64,000 nucleotides of DNA from Arthrobacter sp. MMS18-M83 (GTDB lineage: Bacteria > Actinomycetota > Actinomycetes > Actinomycetales > Micrococcaceae): the NCBI RefSeq assembly GCF_026683955.1, contig NZ_CP113343.1, forward strand, positions 2,976,001-3,040,000, written 5' to 3'. Both the position numbers and the translations under genes were made by a program. Below the pieces are notes generated by a model that saw nothing but the letters and a program-made list of their open reading frames with translations, ran no database searches and was not told where the DNA came from. Below are positions 17,959 to 27,660 of this stretch, piece after piece. The stretch's first letter is position 1. The number at the start of each line of letters is the position of its first letter.

Positions 17959-18426
17959 CTACAGCCCCAGTTCCGCCTTCAGCGCGGCTACGTGGCCCTG
18001 GGCCTTGACCTGGTATTGGGTCAGCTTGACCTTGCCTTCGCCGTCGAGCACTACGGTGGAGCGGACCAGGCCGTCCACCACTTCGCCGTTCACGAGCTTC
18101 TCGCCCCAGGCACCGTAAGCCAGCGCCACAGCGTGGTCTTCGTCGGAGAGGAGCGGGAAAGTCAGCGAGAAGTCGCCGACGAAGCGTGCGATCTTTTCCG
18201 GAGCGTCGGGGGAGATGCCCAGGACTTCGTAGCCCGAGGACTGCAGGCTGGACAGGCTGTCGCGGAAGTCGCAGGCCTCGGTGGTGCAGCCAGGGGTGGC
18301 GGCTTCGGGGTAGAAGTACACGATGACGTTGCGTCCGCGGTAATCGGACAGGGAGACCTTCTGGCCTTCGGAGTTAAGCAGCGCAAAATCGGGGGCCTGG
18401 GTTCCGGCGAGGAGTTTCTGGGTCAT
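17959..18426 (-). CDS. bcp: Thioredoxin-dependent peroxiredoxin (Bcp/PrxQ)
   Basis: A 155-residue PrxQ-type peroxidase reducing hydroperoxides with thioredoxin. The peroxidatic Cys47 and resolving Cys52 are in TPGCTTEACDFRD, preceded by VIVYFYPEA; length is normal. The ATG at 18426 is well placed and no other gene overlaps it. It follows the allantoin/glyoxylate operon on the same strand, separated from the winged-helix gene by 67 bases. Confidence 0.93.
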   Translation of the reverse strand: MTQKLLAGTQAPDFALLNSEGQKVSLSDYRGRNVIVYFYPEAATPGCTTEACDFRDSLSSLQSSGYEVLGISPDAPEKIARFVGDFSLTFPLLSDEDHAVALAYGAWGEKLVNGEVVDGLVRSTVVLDGEGKVKLTQYQVKAQGHVAALKAELGL

Positions 18427-18493
18427 GTTTCGATCCTTGACTTGTCGGGCAACCGCCGTGGCCGGCGATCAATCTAAAGATGTAACGGGCTAC

Positions 18494-19171
18494 CTAGATG
18501 CAGTATTCCGCGGGTCCGCGGACTGTGGAGCCTGGTCCGGGCACGAACTGGTAGCCGCCTCCACGCACTGTGGCGATGACATGGCGGGCTGAGCCCAGCT
18601 TGCGCCGGACGCGTCCAACATACACGTCGATCGACCGGAATGCCGCGCCGGGGCAGTCAAGTGACTCCAAAAAACGTTGCAATTCTTCACGTGGGATGGC
18701 TCGGGACAGGTTTTCCACGAGGTAGCGAAGAAGGCTGTGTTCCATCGCCGTGAAGCTGACCGGGACACCGTCCAGGAGAACGGTGTGCGCGGCCAGGTCC
18801 ACTGCCACGCTGCTGCGCCGGCCAGCCAGGGAGACAGGCGACGGCGCGGCGGGGCGGGTTCCGGCGTCGGACGCTTCCGGCGGAGTGCCGCCGTCGGAAG
18901 CGCCGGAATCACCGGACGTTGCGGCTCCGGCGGCGGGCCAAAGGAGGACTTCCGCTCCCGGAGCAAGTTTGCGGGCTCGGGCCAGGACCGCTTCAGCGGC
19001 CCGGGCCCAAACCTCGGGATCGATCTCGCGGCCTTCGCCGGGCTGTACCCACAGGGCCAGGCCACGCGGGTGCAGGCCGGGCCGAAGCGCGGAAGGCCGG
19101 GCGGCCTGGTGCCGCGAGGCGTTGAGCCGTGCGGGCAGTTGCCCGTACGGGGCATGGACGTTGACGGCCAT
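18494..19171 (-). CDS. Winged-helix (OmpR/PhoB-type) DNA-binding protein without receiver domain
   Basis: A 225-residue protein whose C-terminal 95 residues form an OmpR-type winged helix (LLDGVPVSFTAMEHSLLRYL ... SIDVYVGRVRRKLG ... IATVRGGGYQFVPG). The N-terminal 120 residues are Ala/Pro/Gly-rich and show no phospho-acceptor receiver domain; WARAAEAVLARARKLAPGAE suggests a short helical domain instead. It is encoded 10 bases downstream of allB, so it may be co-transcribed with the allantoin/glyoxylate genes. The signal it senses is unknown. Confidence 0.8.
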   Translation of the reverse strand: MAVNVHAPYGQLPARLNASRHQAARPSALRPGLHPRGLALWVQPGEGREIDPEVWARAAEAVLARARKLAPGAEVLLWPAAGAATSGDSGASDGGTPPEASDAGTRPAAPSPVSLAGRRSSVAVDLAAHTVLLDGVPVSFTAMEHSLLRYLVENLSRAIPREELQRFLESLDCPGAAFRSIDVYVGRVRRKLGSARHVIATVRGGGYQFVPGPGSTVRGPAEYCI

Positions 19172-19181
19172 GGCCGTGGCC

Positions 19182-20543
19182 TTACACGCCGCCGCGGCGA
19201 ATCAGCTTGCCGCTGGGCGTCCGGCCGTCGATCTCGTTCCCGCGCAGGTACGTTTTGCGTACGACGCCGGAGAGCGCCTTGCCGTCGTACGGCGTGATCG
19301 GGTTCTTGTGCTTGAGTTTCTTGACGTCGACGACGAACGCGTCGTCCGGCGCGAAGATGGAGAAATCGGCGTCGTAGCCGAGCGCCAGCTGGCCTTTGTT
19401 GTGCAGGCGGGCCAAGGCTGCAGGCTTCTCGGACATCCAGGACACCACCTGCTCCAGGGAGATTCCGCGGTGCCGTGCTTCAGTCCAGATCAACGAGAGC
19501 CCCAGCTGCAACGAGGAGACGCCGCCCCAGGCCACGGCGAAGTCGCCGTTTTCCAGGTCCTTCAGGTCAAGGGTAGAGGGGGAATGGTCCGAGACGATGC
19601 AGTCGATGGTGCCGTCCTGCAGGCCCTGCCAGAGCAGCTCGCGGTTGGAGGCCTCGCGGATGGGTGGGCAGCACTTGTACGCGGTGGCGCCGTCGGGGAT
19701 CTCCTCGGCCATGAGCGTCAGGTAGTGCGGGCAGGTCTCCACGGTGAGGTGCACGCCGTCGCGCTTTGCCGTGGCGATCATGGGCAGCGCGTCCGACGAC
19801 GAGAGGTGCAGGATGTGCGCACGCGCACCGGTCCAGCGGGCGCGTTCGATCACCTCGGCGATGGCTTTGTTCTCGGCGCCGCGTGGGCGGGAGGCAAGGA
19901 AAGTGGAGTAGTGTGCGCCGCCGGGGTGGGGTGCGTGGTCGATAGAGTGGGAGTCCTCGGCGTGGACGATCATGAGGGAGTCGAAGGACTTGAGCTCGGC
20001 CATGTCCTCTTCCATCTCGTCCGCGTCCAGGTGCGGGAACTCGTCCACGCCGGAGTGGAGGAGGAAGCACTTGAAGCCGAAGACGCCCTCGTCGTGCAGT
20101 GGACGGAGGTCCTTCTTGTTGCCCGGAATGGCACCGCCCCAAAATCCGACGTCCACGAACGCCTGGTCCTCGGCCACTTCGCGCTTGAGCTTGAGGCCGT
20201 CCACGTTGGTGGTGGGCGGAATGGAGTTCAACGGCATGTCGATGATGGTGGTGACGCCGCCGGCTGCTGCGGCGCGGGTGGCGGAGGCGAAGCCCTCCCA
20301 TTCGGTGCGGCCGGGCTCGTTGACGTGCACGTGGGTGTCCACCAGGCCGGGAATGAGGGTTTCGTCGTCGGCGAGTTCAATGATCTCGGTGCCCTGCAGG
20401 CCGTTGCCCAAAGGTTCGATCGCGACGATCACGCCGTTGCGGACACCAACTTCGCGGGCGGTGATGCCTGCGGTGGTAAGGATGCGCTGGCCGCGGATGA
20501 CCAGGTCAAACGGGCCGTGTGCTGTGGTGGTTTCTTCAGACAT
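19182..20543 (-). CDS. allB: Allantoinase
   Basis: A 453-residue cyclic amidohydrolase that opens allantoin to allantoate. Metal and active-site motifs are seen in order: [20 protein letters not shown], the carbamylated-Lys region [24 protein letters not shown], and [14 protein letters not shown]. The true start is ATG 20543, with AAGGAG seven bases upstream; it overlaps the end of the glycerate kinase gene by eight bases. It is the fifth gene of the minus-strand operon hyi-glxR-gcl-glycerate kinase-allB. Confidence 0.93.
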   Translation of the reverse strand: MSEETTTAHGPFDLVIRGQRILTTAGITAREVGVRNGVIVAIEPLGNGLQGTEIIELADDETLIPGLVDTHVHVNEPGRTEWEGFASATRAAAAGGVTTIIDMPLNSIPPTTNVDGLKLKREVAEDQAFVDVGFWGGAIPGNKKDLRPLHDEGVFGFKCFLLHSGVDEFPHLDADEMEEDMAELKSFDSLMIVHAEDSHSIDHAPHPGGAHYSTFLASRPRGAENKAIAEVIERARWTGARAHILHLSSSDALPMIATAKRDGVHLTVETCPHYLTLMAEEIPDGATAYKCCPPIREASNRELLWQGLQDGTIDCIVSDHSPSTLDLKDLENGDFAVAWGGVSSLQLGLSLIWTEARHRGISLEQVVSWMSEKPAALARLHNKGQLALGYDADFSIFAPDDAFVVDVKKLKHKNPITPYDGKALSGVVRKTYLRGNEIDGRTPSGKLIRRGGV

Positions 20544-21759
20544 GGAGTTGCTCCTTGGTCTCGGTTCGCGCTGCATCTTGGGTGAGTGCCGATTTTTCGG
20601 ATAGGCGCACGCCGATGTGCTTACCCAATTCTTCAAGCAGCGGCCCTGCTTCAGCTATACATTTCTCTACATTGGATTCGAGCCCGGTCAACGCATGGAC
20701 CGACTCGAAACCGGACTCCGAAACTTGTTCCGGGCTCAGCGTACTGCGGCCGCAGACGGCAATCACAGGGATCCCGGAACGCGCCGCGGCCCGCGCCACG
20801 CCCATGGGCGTTTTGCCGAGCAGGCTCTGTTCGTCGAGGCTGCCTTCGCCGGTGATCACCAGGTCCGCGCCCGTCAGTCGCTGCTCGAGTTCGGTGAATT
20901 CGAGGACGACGTCGATGCCCGGCCTGCGTGCCGCGCCCAGCGCGGCGATGGCAATGTAGCCGACGCCGCCTGCCGCACCTGCGCCCGGAGCCTGTGCGGC
21001 GTCCTGGGCTTCGAGACCGATCTCGCTGGCGAGAACTTGCACGAAATGGGCCAAGGCCGCATCGAGCGAGGCGACATCGTCCGGCGTCGCGCCCTTCTGC
21101 GGTCCGAAGATCGCGGCGGCGCCGGTGCGGCCCAAAAGGGGATTGTCGACGTCGGACGCGAGGACGAACTCGGTGACCTCCAAGCGGACGTCCAGGTTCG
21201 AGAAGTCGATCCGGTCGAGCCGGGCGAGTGCTGCGCCGCCGCCGGGGAGTTCGTTGCCGTCGGCGTCGAGGAGGACCGCACCGAGGCCCTGCAGGACGCC
21301 GGCGCCGCCGTCGGTATTGGCGCTGCCGCCGACGCCGAGGATGATGTGCCGGCAGCCGAGGTCCAGGGCGGCGCGGATGAGTTCGCCCGTGCCCAGGCTC
21401 GTTGAGCTTTTGGCAGTTTCGGAGTTCGGGGCGCTGCCGTCGCCGAAGCCTGGCAGCATCGCGAGCCCGGAGGCCGCCGCCATTTCAATGACCGCTTCCT
21501 CGCCGCGGACCGCGAACTCTGCCCTGATCGGCTGGCCCATGGGGCCGGTGACCGTGGCGCAGCGGCGGGTGAAGCCGGAGCCGACGGCGGCGTCGAGAGT
21601 CCCTTCGCCGCCGTCGGCCACTGGAATCAGCGTGGTCTCAAAGTCCTCGCCCGGGCGGCTGGCCGCAAATCCAGCCCGCAGTCCGGTGCTCAAGCGGCTG
21701 GCGACCTCGGGGGCGGACAGCGATCCCTTGAACTTGTCCGGGGCTATGACCACACGCAT
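20536..21759 (-). CDS. glxK: Glycerate kinase (GarK/GlxK family)
   Basis: A 407-residue member of the GckA-unrelated bacterial glycerate kinase family, beginning [20 protein letters not shown] and containing [24 protein letters not shown] and [20 protein letters not shown], all hallmarks of the family. It phosphorylates glycerate made from tartronate semialdehyde by the reductase two genes upstream, delivering it to glycolysis. Its 3' end overlaps allB by eight bases. The C-terminus is about 20 residues longer than usual. Confidence 0.92.
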   Translation of the reverse strand: MRVVIAPDKFKGSLSAPEVASRLSTGLRAGFAASRPGEDFETTLIPVADGGEGTLDAAVGSGFTRRCATVTGPMGQPIRAEFAVRGEEAVIEMAAASGLAMLPGFGDGSAPNSETAKSSTSLGTGELIRAALDLGCRHIILGVGGSANTDGGAGVLQGLGAVLLDADGNELPGGGAALARLDRIDFSNLDVRLEVTEFVLASDVDNPLLGRTGAAAIFGPQKGATPDDVASLDAALAHFVQVLASEIGLEAQDAAQAPGAGAAGGVGYIAIAALGAARRPGIDVVLEFTELEQRLTGADLVITGEGSLDEQSLLGKTPMGVARAAARSGIPVIAVCGRSTLSPEQVSESGFESVHALTGLESNVEKCIAEAGPLLEELGKHIGVRLSEKSALTQDAARTETKEQLHV

Positions 21760-21781
21760 TCCGTACCTCCTTCAGTACTTA

Positions 21782-23560
21782 CTAGTCCAGCAGGGCGATG
21801 ATCGACGTGGGGGCGTCCGCGCCGCGCTCGGCCAGCTCTTCGAACTCGTTCACGCCGTTGATTTCAACACCCATGGAGATGTTGGTGACCTTTTCCAGGA
21901 TCACTTCAACCACCACGGGAACCTTGAACTCGCCCATGAGTGCCTTGGCCTTGTCGAAGGCGGCGGGCAGGTCGGACGGGTTTTCCACGCGGATGGCCTT
22001 GCAGCCCAGGCCTTCGGCCACCTTGACGTGGTCCACGCCGTAACCGTTGGTCTCCGGGGAGTTGATGTTCTCGAACGCCAGGGACACGTTCTGTTCCATG
22101 TTGAAACCGCGCTGGGACTGGCGGATCAAGCCCAGGTACGAGTTGTTCACCACCACGTGGATGTACGGCAGGTTGAACTGTGCGCCCACGGCCAGTTCTT
22201 CGATCATGAACTGGAAGTCGTAGTCACCGGACAGGGCAACAACGGTCTCGTCCGGCTTGCCGCGGACAACGCCCAGGGCGGCCGGTGCGGTCCAGCCCAA
22301 GGGGCCTGCCTGGCCGGCGTTGATCCACTTGCGCGGGCCGAAGACATGCAGCAGCTGTGCGCCGGCGATCTGCGACAGGCCGATGGTGGACACGTAAGTG
22401 GTGTCCTTGCCGAAGGCCTTGTTCATCTCCTCGTATACGCGCTGCGGCTTGATCGGCACGTTCTCGAAGTGGGTCTTGCGCTGCAGGGAACCCTTGCGGG
22501 CGATGCACTCGGCAACCCAAGCGGAGTAGTCCGGCAGGGACTTGGCTGCCTGGCGCTCGCGGGCCAGCTCGATCAGCCCGTCCAGCGCCGCACCGGCGTC
22601 GGACGCGATGCCGAAGTCCGGCGAGAACACACGGCCGATCTGCGTCGGCTCGATGTCGATGTGCACGAACTTACGGCCGGCCGTGTAGGTGTCCAGGCCG
22701 CCGGTGTGGCGGTTGGCCCAGCGGTTGCCGATGCCGATCACGAAGTCAGAGGCCAGCATGGTCTCGTTGCCGTAGCGGTGCGAGGTCTGCAGTCCCACCA
22801 TGCCGGCCATCAGGGGGTGGTCGTCAGGGATGGTGCCCCAGCCCATCAGGGTGGGGATGACCGGAACGTTCAGCAGTTCGGCCAGCTCAACCAGCTGCGC
22901 GGAAGCGCCGGCGTTTATGATGCCGCCGCCTGCAACGATCAGCGGCCGCTCGGCCGCGGTGAGCATGTCCAGTGCCTTTTCCAGCTGCTTGCGGCTGGCC
23001 TTCGGCTTCTCGACGGCGATTGGCTCGTAAGCGTCGATGTCGAACTCGATCTCGGCCATCTGCACGTCGAACGGCAGGTCCAGCAGGACCGGGCCCGGAC
23101 GGCCGGAGCGCATGAGCTGGAAGGCCTTCTGGAAGGCACCCGGAACCTGGCCCGGTTCCATGATGGTCATGGCCATCTTGGTGACCGGCTTGGCGATGGA
23201 CTCGATGTCCACGGCCTGGAAGTCTTCCTTGTGCAGCTTGGCAACGGGAGCCTGGCCGGTGATGCAGAGCATGGGGATGGAATCTGCCCAAGCCGCGTAC
23301 AGGCCGGTGATCATGTCCGTTCCTGCGGGGCCCGAGGTGCCGATGCAGATACCGATGTTTCCGTCCGCCGCTCGGGAGTAGCCGTCAGCCATGTGGCTGG
23401 CGCCTTCAACGTGGCGGGCCAGGGTGTGGCGGATTCCGCCATGGGCCCGCATCGCGGAATAGAAGGGGTTGATTGCCGCGCCTGGCAGGCCGAACGCCTC
23501 GATGGCGCCTTCCTTTGCCAAGATGGCGACGGCTGCGTCTACAGTGCGCATCTTCGTCAT
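21782..23560 (-). CDS. gcl: Glyoxylate carboligase
   Basis: A 592-residue ThDP enzyme that joins two glyoxylates to tartronate semialdehyde with loss of CO2. The normal catalytic Glu of ThDP enzymes is replaced by Val51 ([17 protein letters not shown]), the signature of true Gcl as opposed to acetolactate synthase. The cofactor motif is [15 protein letters not shown] with VNNSYLG. It sits between glxR and glycerate kinase in the operon, so glyoxylate released from ureidoglycolate can be routed to glycerate. Confidence 0.96.
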   Translation of the reverse strand: MTKMRTVDAAVAILAKEGAIEAFGLPGAAINPFYSAMRAHGGIRHTLARHVEGASHMADGYSRAADGNIGICIGTSGPAGTDMITGLYAAWADSIPMLCITGQAPVAKLHKEDFQAVDIESIAKPVTKMAMTIMEPGQVPGAFQKAFQLMRSGRPGPVLLDLPFDVQMAEIEFDIDAYEPIAVEKPKASRKQLEKALDMLTAAERPLIVAGGGIINAGASAQLVELAELLNVPVIPTLMGWGTIPDDHPLMAGMVGLQTSHRYGNETMLASDFVIGIGNRWANRHTGGLDTYTAGRKFVHIDIEPTQIGRVFSPDFGIASDAGAALDGLIELARERQAAKSLPDYSAWVAECIARKGSLQRKTHFENVPIKPQRVYEEMNKAFGKDTTYVSTIGLSQIAGAQLLHVFGPRKWINAGQAGPLGWTAPAALGVVRGKPDETVVALSGDYDFQFMIEELAVGAQFNLPYIHVVVNNSYLGLIRQSQRGFNMEQNVSLAFENINSPETNGYGVDHVKVAEGLGCKAIRVENPSDLPAAFDKAKALMGEFKVPVVVEVILEKVTNISMGVEINGVNEFEELAERGADAPTSIIALLD

Positions 23561-23691
23561 GGTGTGCTCCTTGAAAAGTCTGTTTTGCCCGCTGCGGGCG
23601 GTTTTTGGGTGTGTCTGGGGGAGCAGGCGCGTCGGAAGTGCCCGACGCCGGCTGCTGGTTTTGCTTGTTTCCGCCTTTTGGGGCGGGCGGC

Positions 23692-24570
23692 TTACTTGCG
23701 GCCGCTGAGCTGGAGGACCTGCTTGAAGAGGCCGGAGTGGTCGAGTCCGCCGTCGCCCTGGTTGACAGTGGCGGCGACGAGCTGTGCGACGACGGCGCCG
23801 AGCGGGATTGCGACGTTGGCTTCGCGGGCTGCGGAGGTGACGATACCGAGGTCCTTGTTGTGGAGGGCCAGGCGGAAGCCAGGGTCGAAGTTGCGGTCGA
23901 GCATCTTCTGGCCCTTCTGGTCGAGGACCTTGGAGCCGGCCAAGCCGCCGCCGAGGACCTTGAGGGCTGCGTCGGTGTCCACGCCGTAGGCCTCAAGGAA
24001 GGCGATGGCCTCGCCGAGGACTTCGATGTTGACGGCCACGATCAGCTGGTTGGCTGCCTTGACGGTCTGGCCGGAGCCGGAGGGGCCGACGTGGACGATC
24101 GTTTTGCCGACGGCGGTGAGGACCGGCTGGGCTGCCTCGAAGTCGGCTGCGTCGCCGCCAACCATGATCGAAAGGACGGCGTCGATGGCGCCCTGTTCGC
24201 CACCGGAAACCGGGGCGTCGAGCGGACGGATGCCGGCTGCGACGGCGTCTGCCGACAGGCGGGCTGCGACGTCCGGGCGGATGCTGCTCGCGTCGATCCA
24301 GAGGGTGCCCTTCTTCGCGTTGGCGAAGACACCGTCCGGACCGCTGACCACACCTTCGACGTCGGGGGAGTCCGGCACCATGGTGATGACGACGTCGGCG
24401 TCCTTGACGGCGTCGGCGATGTTCGTGGCACCCTTGCCGCCTTCGGAGACGAGCTTGTCGATCTTGTCCTGGCTGCGGTTGAAACCGGTGACAGTGTGGC
24501 CGGCCTTGACCAGGTTGATGGCCATGGGGAGGCCCATGATTCCGAGTCCGATAACTGCAACGTTGCTCAT
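23692..24570 (-). CDS. glxR: 2-hydroxy-3-oxopropionate (tartronate semialdehyde) reductase
   Basis: A 292-residue beta-hydroxyacid dehydrogenase. The nucleotide site is [20 protein letters not shown], the substrate motif is [11 protein letters not shown], and the catalytic Lys is in [14 protein letters not shown]. It reduces the Gcl product to glycerate. It is flanked by hyi upstream and gcl downstream, the usual order. Length and motifs are complete. Confidence 0.95.
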   Translation of the reverse strand: MSNVAVIGLGIMGLPMAINLVKAGHTVTGFNRSQDKIDKLVSEGGKGATNIADAVKDADVVITMVPDSPDVEGVVSGPDGVFANAKKGTLWIDASSIRPDVAARLSADAVAAGIRPLDAPVSGGEQGAIDAVLSIMVGGDAADFEAAQPVLTAVGKTIVHVGPSGSGQTVKAANQLIVAVNIEVLGEAIAFLEAYGVDTDAALKVLGGGLAGSKVLDQKGQKMLDRNFDPGFRLALHNKDLGIVTSAAREANVAIPLGAVVAQLVAATVNQGDGGLDHSGLFKQVLQLSGRK

Positions 24571-24672
24571 GATTTTCCTTACTGAAGTCTTTTTAGCTCA
24601 GGTGTGCTGATTGCTGGTTCGCTGGCCGCTCTGGTGAGTGCCGCCGTCGTGCGCTTGCCAACTGGGGGTTTG

Positions 24673-25476
24673 CTAGTGGGAGGTGACGCGCTGGCGGATG
24701 GCCCAGCTGAAGGCCGTTTCCCGCGGTTCCTTGTATTCGAGGCCGATGTAGCCGGCGTAGCCGAGTTCGCGGCTGCGGGCGATCCATTCGCCGAGGGGAA
24801 GCTCGCCGGTTCCGGGAGCCCCGCGGCCGGGGTTGTCGGCGATCTGGATGTGGCCGAAGTCCTTGGCGTGTTTCTCGATGACGGCTGCGACGTCGTCCCC
24901 GTTGACTGCCAGGTGGTAGAAGTCTGCGAGGAGCTTTACGTTTTCTGCGCCGGATTCTTCCTTGACGCGGGCGATCACCTTGAGGGCGTCGGCGGCCTTG
25001 AGGAGCGGGTACTTGGGGGCGCCGCTGACCGGTTCGAGGAGGACGGTGCCGCCGATGCGTGCGACGCCTTCTGCGGCGCTGGCCAGGTTTTCGGCGCCGA
25101 TGGCGTCCTGCTTCTCAGCGGATTCGCCGTCCACGCGGTTGCCGTAGAGGGCGTTGAAGGCCTTGCAGCCGAGCCGCTCGCCGATGCCTGCGACAACGTC
25201 GATGTTGTCCAGGAATTCGGAGGAGCGGGCGGGCCAGGAAACCAGCCCCCGGTCGCCGCCGGGCATGTTGCCGGCGTTGAAGTTCAGGCCGGTGAGCTGA
25301 ACGCCAGCGTCCTTGATGGCGTCCTCGAACTCGGTTATCTGGGCGTCCGACGGGACGGAGGTTTCAAAGGGCCACCAGAATTCGACGGCGTCAAAGCCGG
25401 CAGCCTTCGCGGCCGCGGGGCGCTCGAGCAGGGGCAGCTCCGTCAGGAGGATGGAGCAGTTCACTGTGTACGTCAT
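24673..25476 (-). CDS. hyi: Hydroxypyruvate isomerase
   Basis: A 267-residue TIM-barrel isomerase of the AP-endonuclease-2 family, starting MTYTVNCSILLTELPLLERP. The metal-binding Glu/His/Asp residues are suggested by FDAVEFWWPFE, LLEPVSGAPKYPL, LLADFYHLAVNGDD and HIQIADNPGRGAPGTG. It interconverts hydroxypyruvate and tartronate semialdehyde and is the first gene of the operon, so the operon promoter should lie just upstream of 25476. Confidence 0.93.
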   Translation of the reverse strand: MTYTVNCSILLTELPLLERPAAAKAAGFDAVEFWWPFETSVPSDAQITEFEDAIKDAGVQLTGLNFNAGNMPGGDRGLVSWPARSSEFLDNIDVVAGIGERLGCKAFNALYGNRVDGESAEKQDAIGAENLASAAEGVARIGGTVLLEPVSGAPKYPLLKAADALKVIARVKEESGAENVKLLADFYHLAVNGDDVAAVIEKHAKDFGHIQIADNPGRGAPGTGELPLGEWIARSRELGYAGYIGLEYKEPRETAFSWAIRQRVTSH

Positions 25477-25730
25477 CGTAGGTGTCCTTCCGGGGGAGGG
25501 CTTGGGATCTATGTTCCGCTTGGCTCTTGGTTGCTTACCTCGATCGCCTTGGCAAGTTTCCGCTTTGTGGAATTTAGATTCTGCTTTATGAAAAGTTTAG
25601 GGAAGGAGGGGGTGGGAGTCAAGGGGGTGTGGGGCGGAATGGGGTTTGGGATACCAAACACGTCCTGGAGGTCAAGCTGAGGAAGGCGCTCAATCCAAAC
25701 GTGTGCACCGGGCTTGGGTAAGGCCCCTGC

Positions 25731-25823
25731 ACCTAGACGCAACTCAGTGACCACCTATTTCGCCTCTGCTGACACCTAGATGAGGTGCGACGACCACCTA
25801 TTTTGCCTGGACTCACCACCTAG
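25731..25823. promoter_or_regulatory. Phased ACCTAG/ACCTAT operator array 1
   Basis: Five direct hexamers, ACCTAG at 25731, ACCTAT at 25753, ACCTAG at 25774, ACCTAT at 25796 and ACCTAG at 25818, are spaced 22, 21, 22 and 22 bases, i.e. two helical turns each on one face of the DNA. The preceding 250 bases back to hyi show nothing else. The last copy is about 78 bases before the small reading frame at 25901. The pattern resembles direct-repeat operators of cooperative activators such as SARP proteins; the protein that binds it is not identified. Confidence 0.75.
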
Positions 25824-25900
25824 ACGAGCATGACAGGCCTTTGGATTGCTCACGGATCGGGTACATCCAGTCCCAGTCAACCCAGCTCCAAGGAGGAATG

Positions 25901-25960
25901 ATGCGCCCCTCGAAGAAGGCGATGACTCTCGCAACCGCAGCCTTTTCTCTGGCTCTCTGA
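25901..25960 (+). CDS. Very small reading frame, truncated signal-peptide-like (19 residues)
   Basis: ATG 25901 (or 25898) follows a full AAGGAGG ribosome site and encodes MRPSKKAMTLATAAFSLAL, then TGA. The basic N-terminus and the hydrophobic stretch look like the beginning of a Sec signal peptide cut short. It may be a leader, a remnant of a secreted protein, or a coupling frame for the downstream gene at 25981. No homologue is recognised. Confidence 0.4.
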   Translation: MRPSKKAMTLATAAFSLAL

Positions 25961-25980
25961 AACCTAGAAGAGGTCTGATA

Positions 25981-26259
25981 TTGATTTACTCATCAACGGT
26001 CCGAACTATCGCAGCTGTCTCTGTGCTCGCGTGCATCGCGGGCAGCATCGTCGTCGGGCTCCATAGCGAACCGAAGACTCCTGTGCTTGCGTGGACATCC
26101 TTGGCCGCCGGTGCGGTCGCCCTGCTGGTAGTGCTCGCTACAAAACGAAGTCCGAAGCGCGATGCTGTCCTATTCATGATTTGCGGGATGTGTATCGGAA
26201 CCGTGGCGATCGTCGTGGATGCCGAGTCGGCTCAAAGCAAATCCGTCAATCGTCTCTAG
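25981..26259 (+). CDS. Small membrane protein, unknown function
   Basis: A 92-residue protein from TTG 25981, chosen because GAAGAGG lies seven bases upstream and no ATG is available before the first membrane segment. Three hydrophobic segments are seen at about residues 9-26, 35-53 and 63-81, separated by short charged loops (HSEPKT, TKRSPKRD). It sits downstream of operator array 1, sharing that motif with the RiPP operon, so an immunity or export-linked role in the cluster is possible but not shown. Confidence 0.55.
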   Translation: MIYSSTVRTIAAVSVLACIAGSIVVGLHSEPKTPVLAWTSLAAGAVALLVVLATKRSPKRDAVLFMICGMCIGTVAIVVDAESAQSKSVNRL

Positions 26260-26357
26260 GCGTCGGCAATGGGAAGTTTGAGAGCGGCTTACAAATTCAC
26301 GGGGGTGCGCCACTTGCTCCCAGGGAAACGCGGCCAGCACGATCGGATGAAAAACCC

Positions 26358-26474
26358 ATCTAGGTGTAAACCGTCGATTTACACCTAGGCCCGCCTCCAG
26401 CCACACCTAGATTGGGCGATCCCACCCCTAATTCCGGTCTCCGGGCACCTAGTTTCACCCATCTCACCACCTAG
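26358..26474. promoter_or_regulatory. Phased ACCTAG operator array 2 with palindrome, upstream of the RiPP operon
   Basis: ACCTAG copies at 26383, 26405, 26447 and 26469, with a degenerate CCCTAA at 26426 filling the gap, give spacings of 22, 21, 21 and 22 bases. The first copy is also the right arm of a perfect inverted repeat, CTAGGTGTAAA (26360-26370) and TTTACACCTAG (26378-26388), with a seven-base spacer. The last copy ends about 50 bases before the first biosynthetic gene. The remaining gap 26260-26357 shows nothing recognisable. Confidence 0.78.
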
Positions 26475-26526
26475 GCCCGTTTTGGCGTCATAGTCTCCTC
26501 AACGAGGACGGACCCCGTCAGACCGA

Positions 26527-27606
26527 ATGTCTGCGGGCCGCCCAGACGAACGCACGCAGCGGACAACTATTGGGGGTTGGGAATTGAAGCTGAGTCAGCA
26601 ACAGACCATTGCAGCAGCTGTGGACCAGTGGATTACGGGCATTCCCGGGCGAATACCAGATCATGCCATCTTCGTTGAGAACCCCGGACATGAGTCGTTT
26701 GCAAAGGAACTTGCCGGCGAGCAGTCGATCGTCCTTGTGCTTGACGGCGGCGGGGAAGATGACGCGGTCATCCCAGTCTCCGGGTTCTTCAATGTCGCAG
26801 GTGAAGAACTCTTGGTTGGTGGAACCCTCAGTCTGGAGATCCAGGACTATGTGGCCATTCCGTTCGTCAATCTCATCGGCGTCACGGTAGTCAGGATTAT
26901 CACGGCCGAAGACTGGCAGGCCTTCTTCGATGACGCAGAAGAATCCCGACGGTCGGGTTACTTCGTGCGACAGCTCACCGAAGTGAACGCCGTTCTTGCC
27001 GAGCGGGGCCTTTTGGACGGCAGCCCAGCTATCGGTTCCTCGCTGGCAAGGCTCCACATCACACGAGACGGAAGGGTACTCAGCGGACCCTACGGAACCC
27101 AGATCGGTTGGGCCGGAGACTCCTTGGCCGACATTCACAAGAGGTGCCTCGTGCTCCAACCGGAGTCTTCGCTCGCTTCTGTCTGTGACGTTGAGGTGAT
27201 TCGTAAGTCCCTTGACGCCAGGCCTTGGATTCCCCGCTATTTGGCTGCATTGGATGCCTGGAAGTTCATTCCCCAGGGCAATCGCGCAGACACCACGCTG
27301 GTCGGTTTCGGTGCCAGTCTTTACGGCGCATCGCCCACTGATGATCTCCCGTCACCACGCGCACCCTTCATCATCCACAGGGCAGGAGAGCACACGCTCC
27401 TAGACACTGCGTCCGGACGCACTTTCAGACTCGGACCTGATGCCGCCGCGATCATCGAGGCACTCTCGAATCTGCGGGATGTCAAGGCCGCTGCGTCCGC
27501 CGTGGCAGCCCCGCTGGGCATTTCCGCAGCGGTTGCCGAGGAATCCGCACGAGTGATTCTCACACAGTTCGAACAGGCAGGCGTGGACGTTTTCGGCGCC
27601 AGCTGA
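26527..27606 (+). CDS. mpaB: Daptide-type RiPP recognition protein (MpaB-like)
   Basis: A protein of up to 359 residues. The C-terminal 70 residues, from HTLLDTASGRTFRLGPDAAA to ILTQFEQAGVDVFG, have the pattern of a PqqD-like RiPP recognition element, which binds leader peptides. The larger N-terminal part has no motif I can name. In known daptide clusters a protein of this type presents the precursor to the Thr-modifying enzymes. The start is uncertain: ATG 26527 has no close ribosome site, and TTG 26584 would shorten it by 19 residues. It opens the biosynthetic operon, behind operator array 2. Confidence 0.72.
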   Translation: MSAGRPDERTQRTTIGGWELKLSQQQTIAAAVDQWITGIPGRIPDHAIFVENPGHESFAKELAGEQSIVLVLDGGGEDDAVIPVSGFFNVAGEELLVGGTLSLEIQDYVAIPFVNLIGVTVVRIITAEDWQAFFDDAEESRRSGYFVRQLTEVNAVLAERGLLDGSPAIGSSLARLHITRDGRVLSGPYGTQIGWAGDSLADIHKRCLVLQPESSLASVCDVEVIRKSLDARPWIPRYLAALDAWKFIPQGNRADTTLVGFGASLYGASPTDDLPSPRAPFIIHRAGEHTLLDTASGRTFRLGPDAAAIIEALSNLRDVKAAASAVAAPLGISAAVAEESARVILTQFEQAGVDVFGAS

Positions 27607-27660
27607 ATTCCGAACCTTCATTTTGCCGGCCACCCGTCGAACTCAAAGGACTAACAACCG

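Noticed and set aside
21782..23560. Acetolactate synthase (ilvB) identity for the ThDP enzyme in the glyoxylate operon
   Set aside because: Val51 replaces the catalytic Glu and the neighbours are glxR, hyi and glycerate kinase, which fix it as glyoxylate carboligase.
21125..23989. A 954-codon open frame on the plus strand opposite gcl and the glycerate kinase
   Set aside because: It is antisense to two clearly conserved genes, has low-complexity composition and matches no family; it arises from GC-rich codon bias.
25731..26474. CRISPR-like array, because of regularly spaced repeats
   Set aside because: Repeats are only 6-8 bases with 14-16 base spacers, spacers share no array features, and no cas gene is nearby; phased operators fit better.
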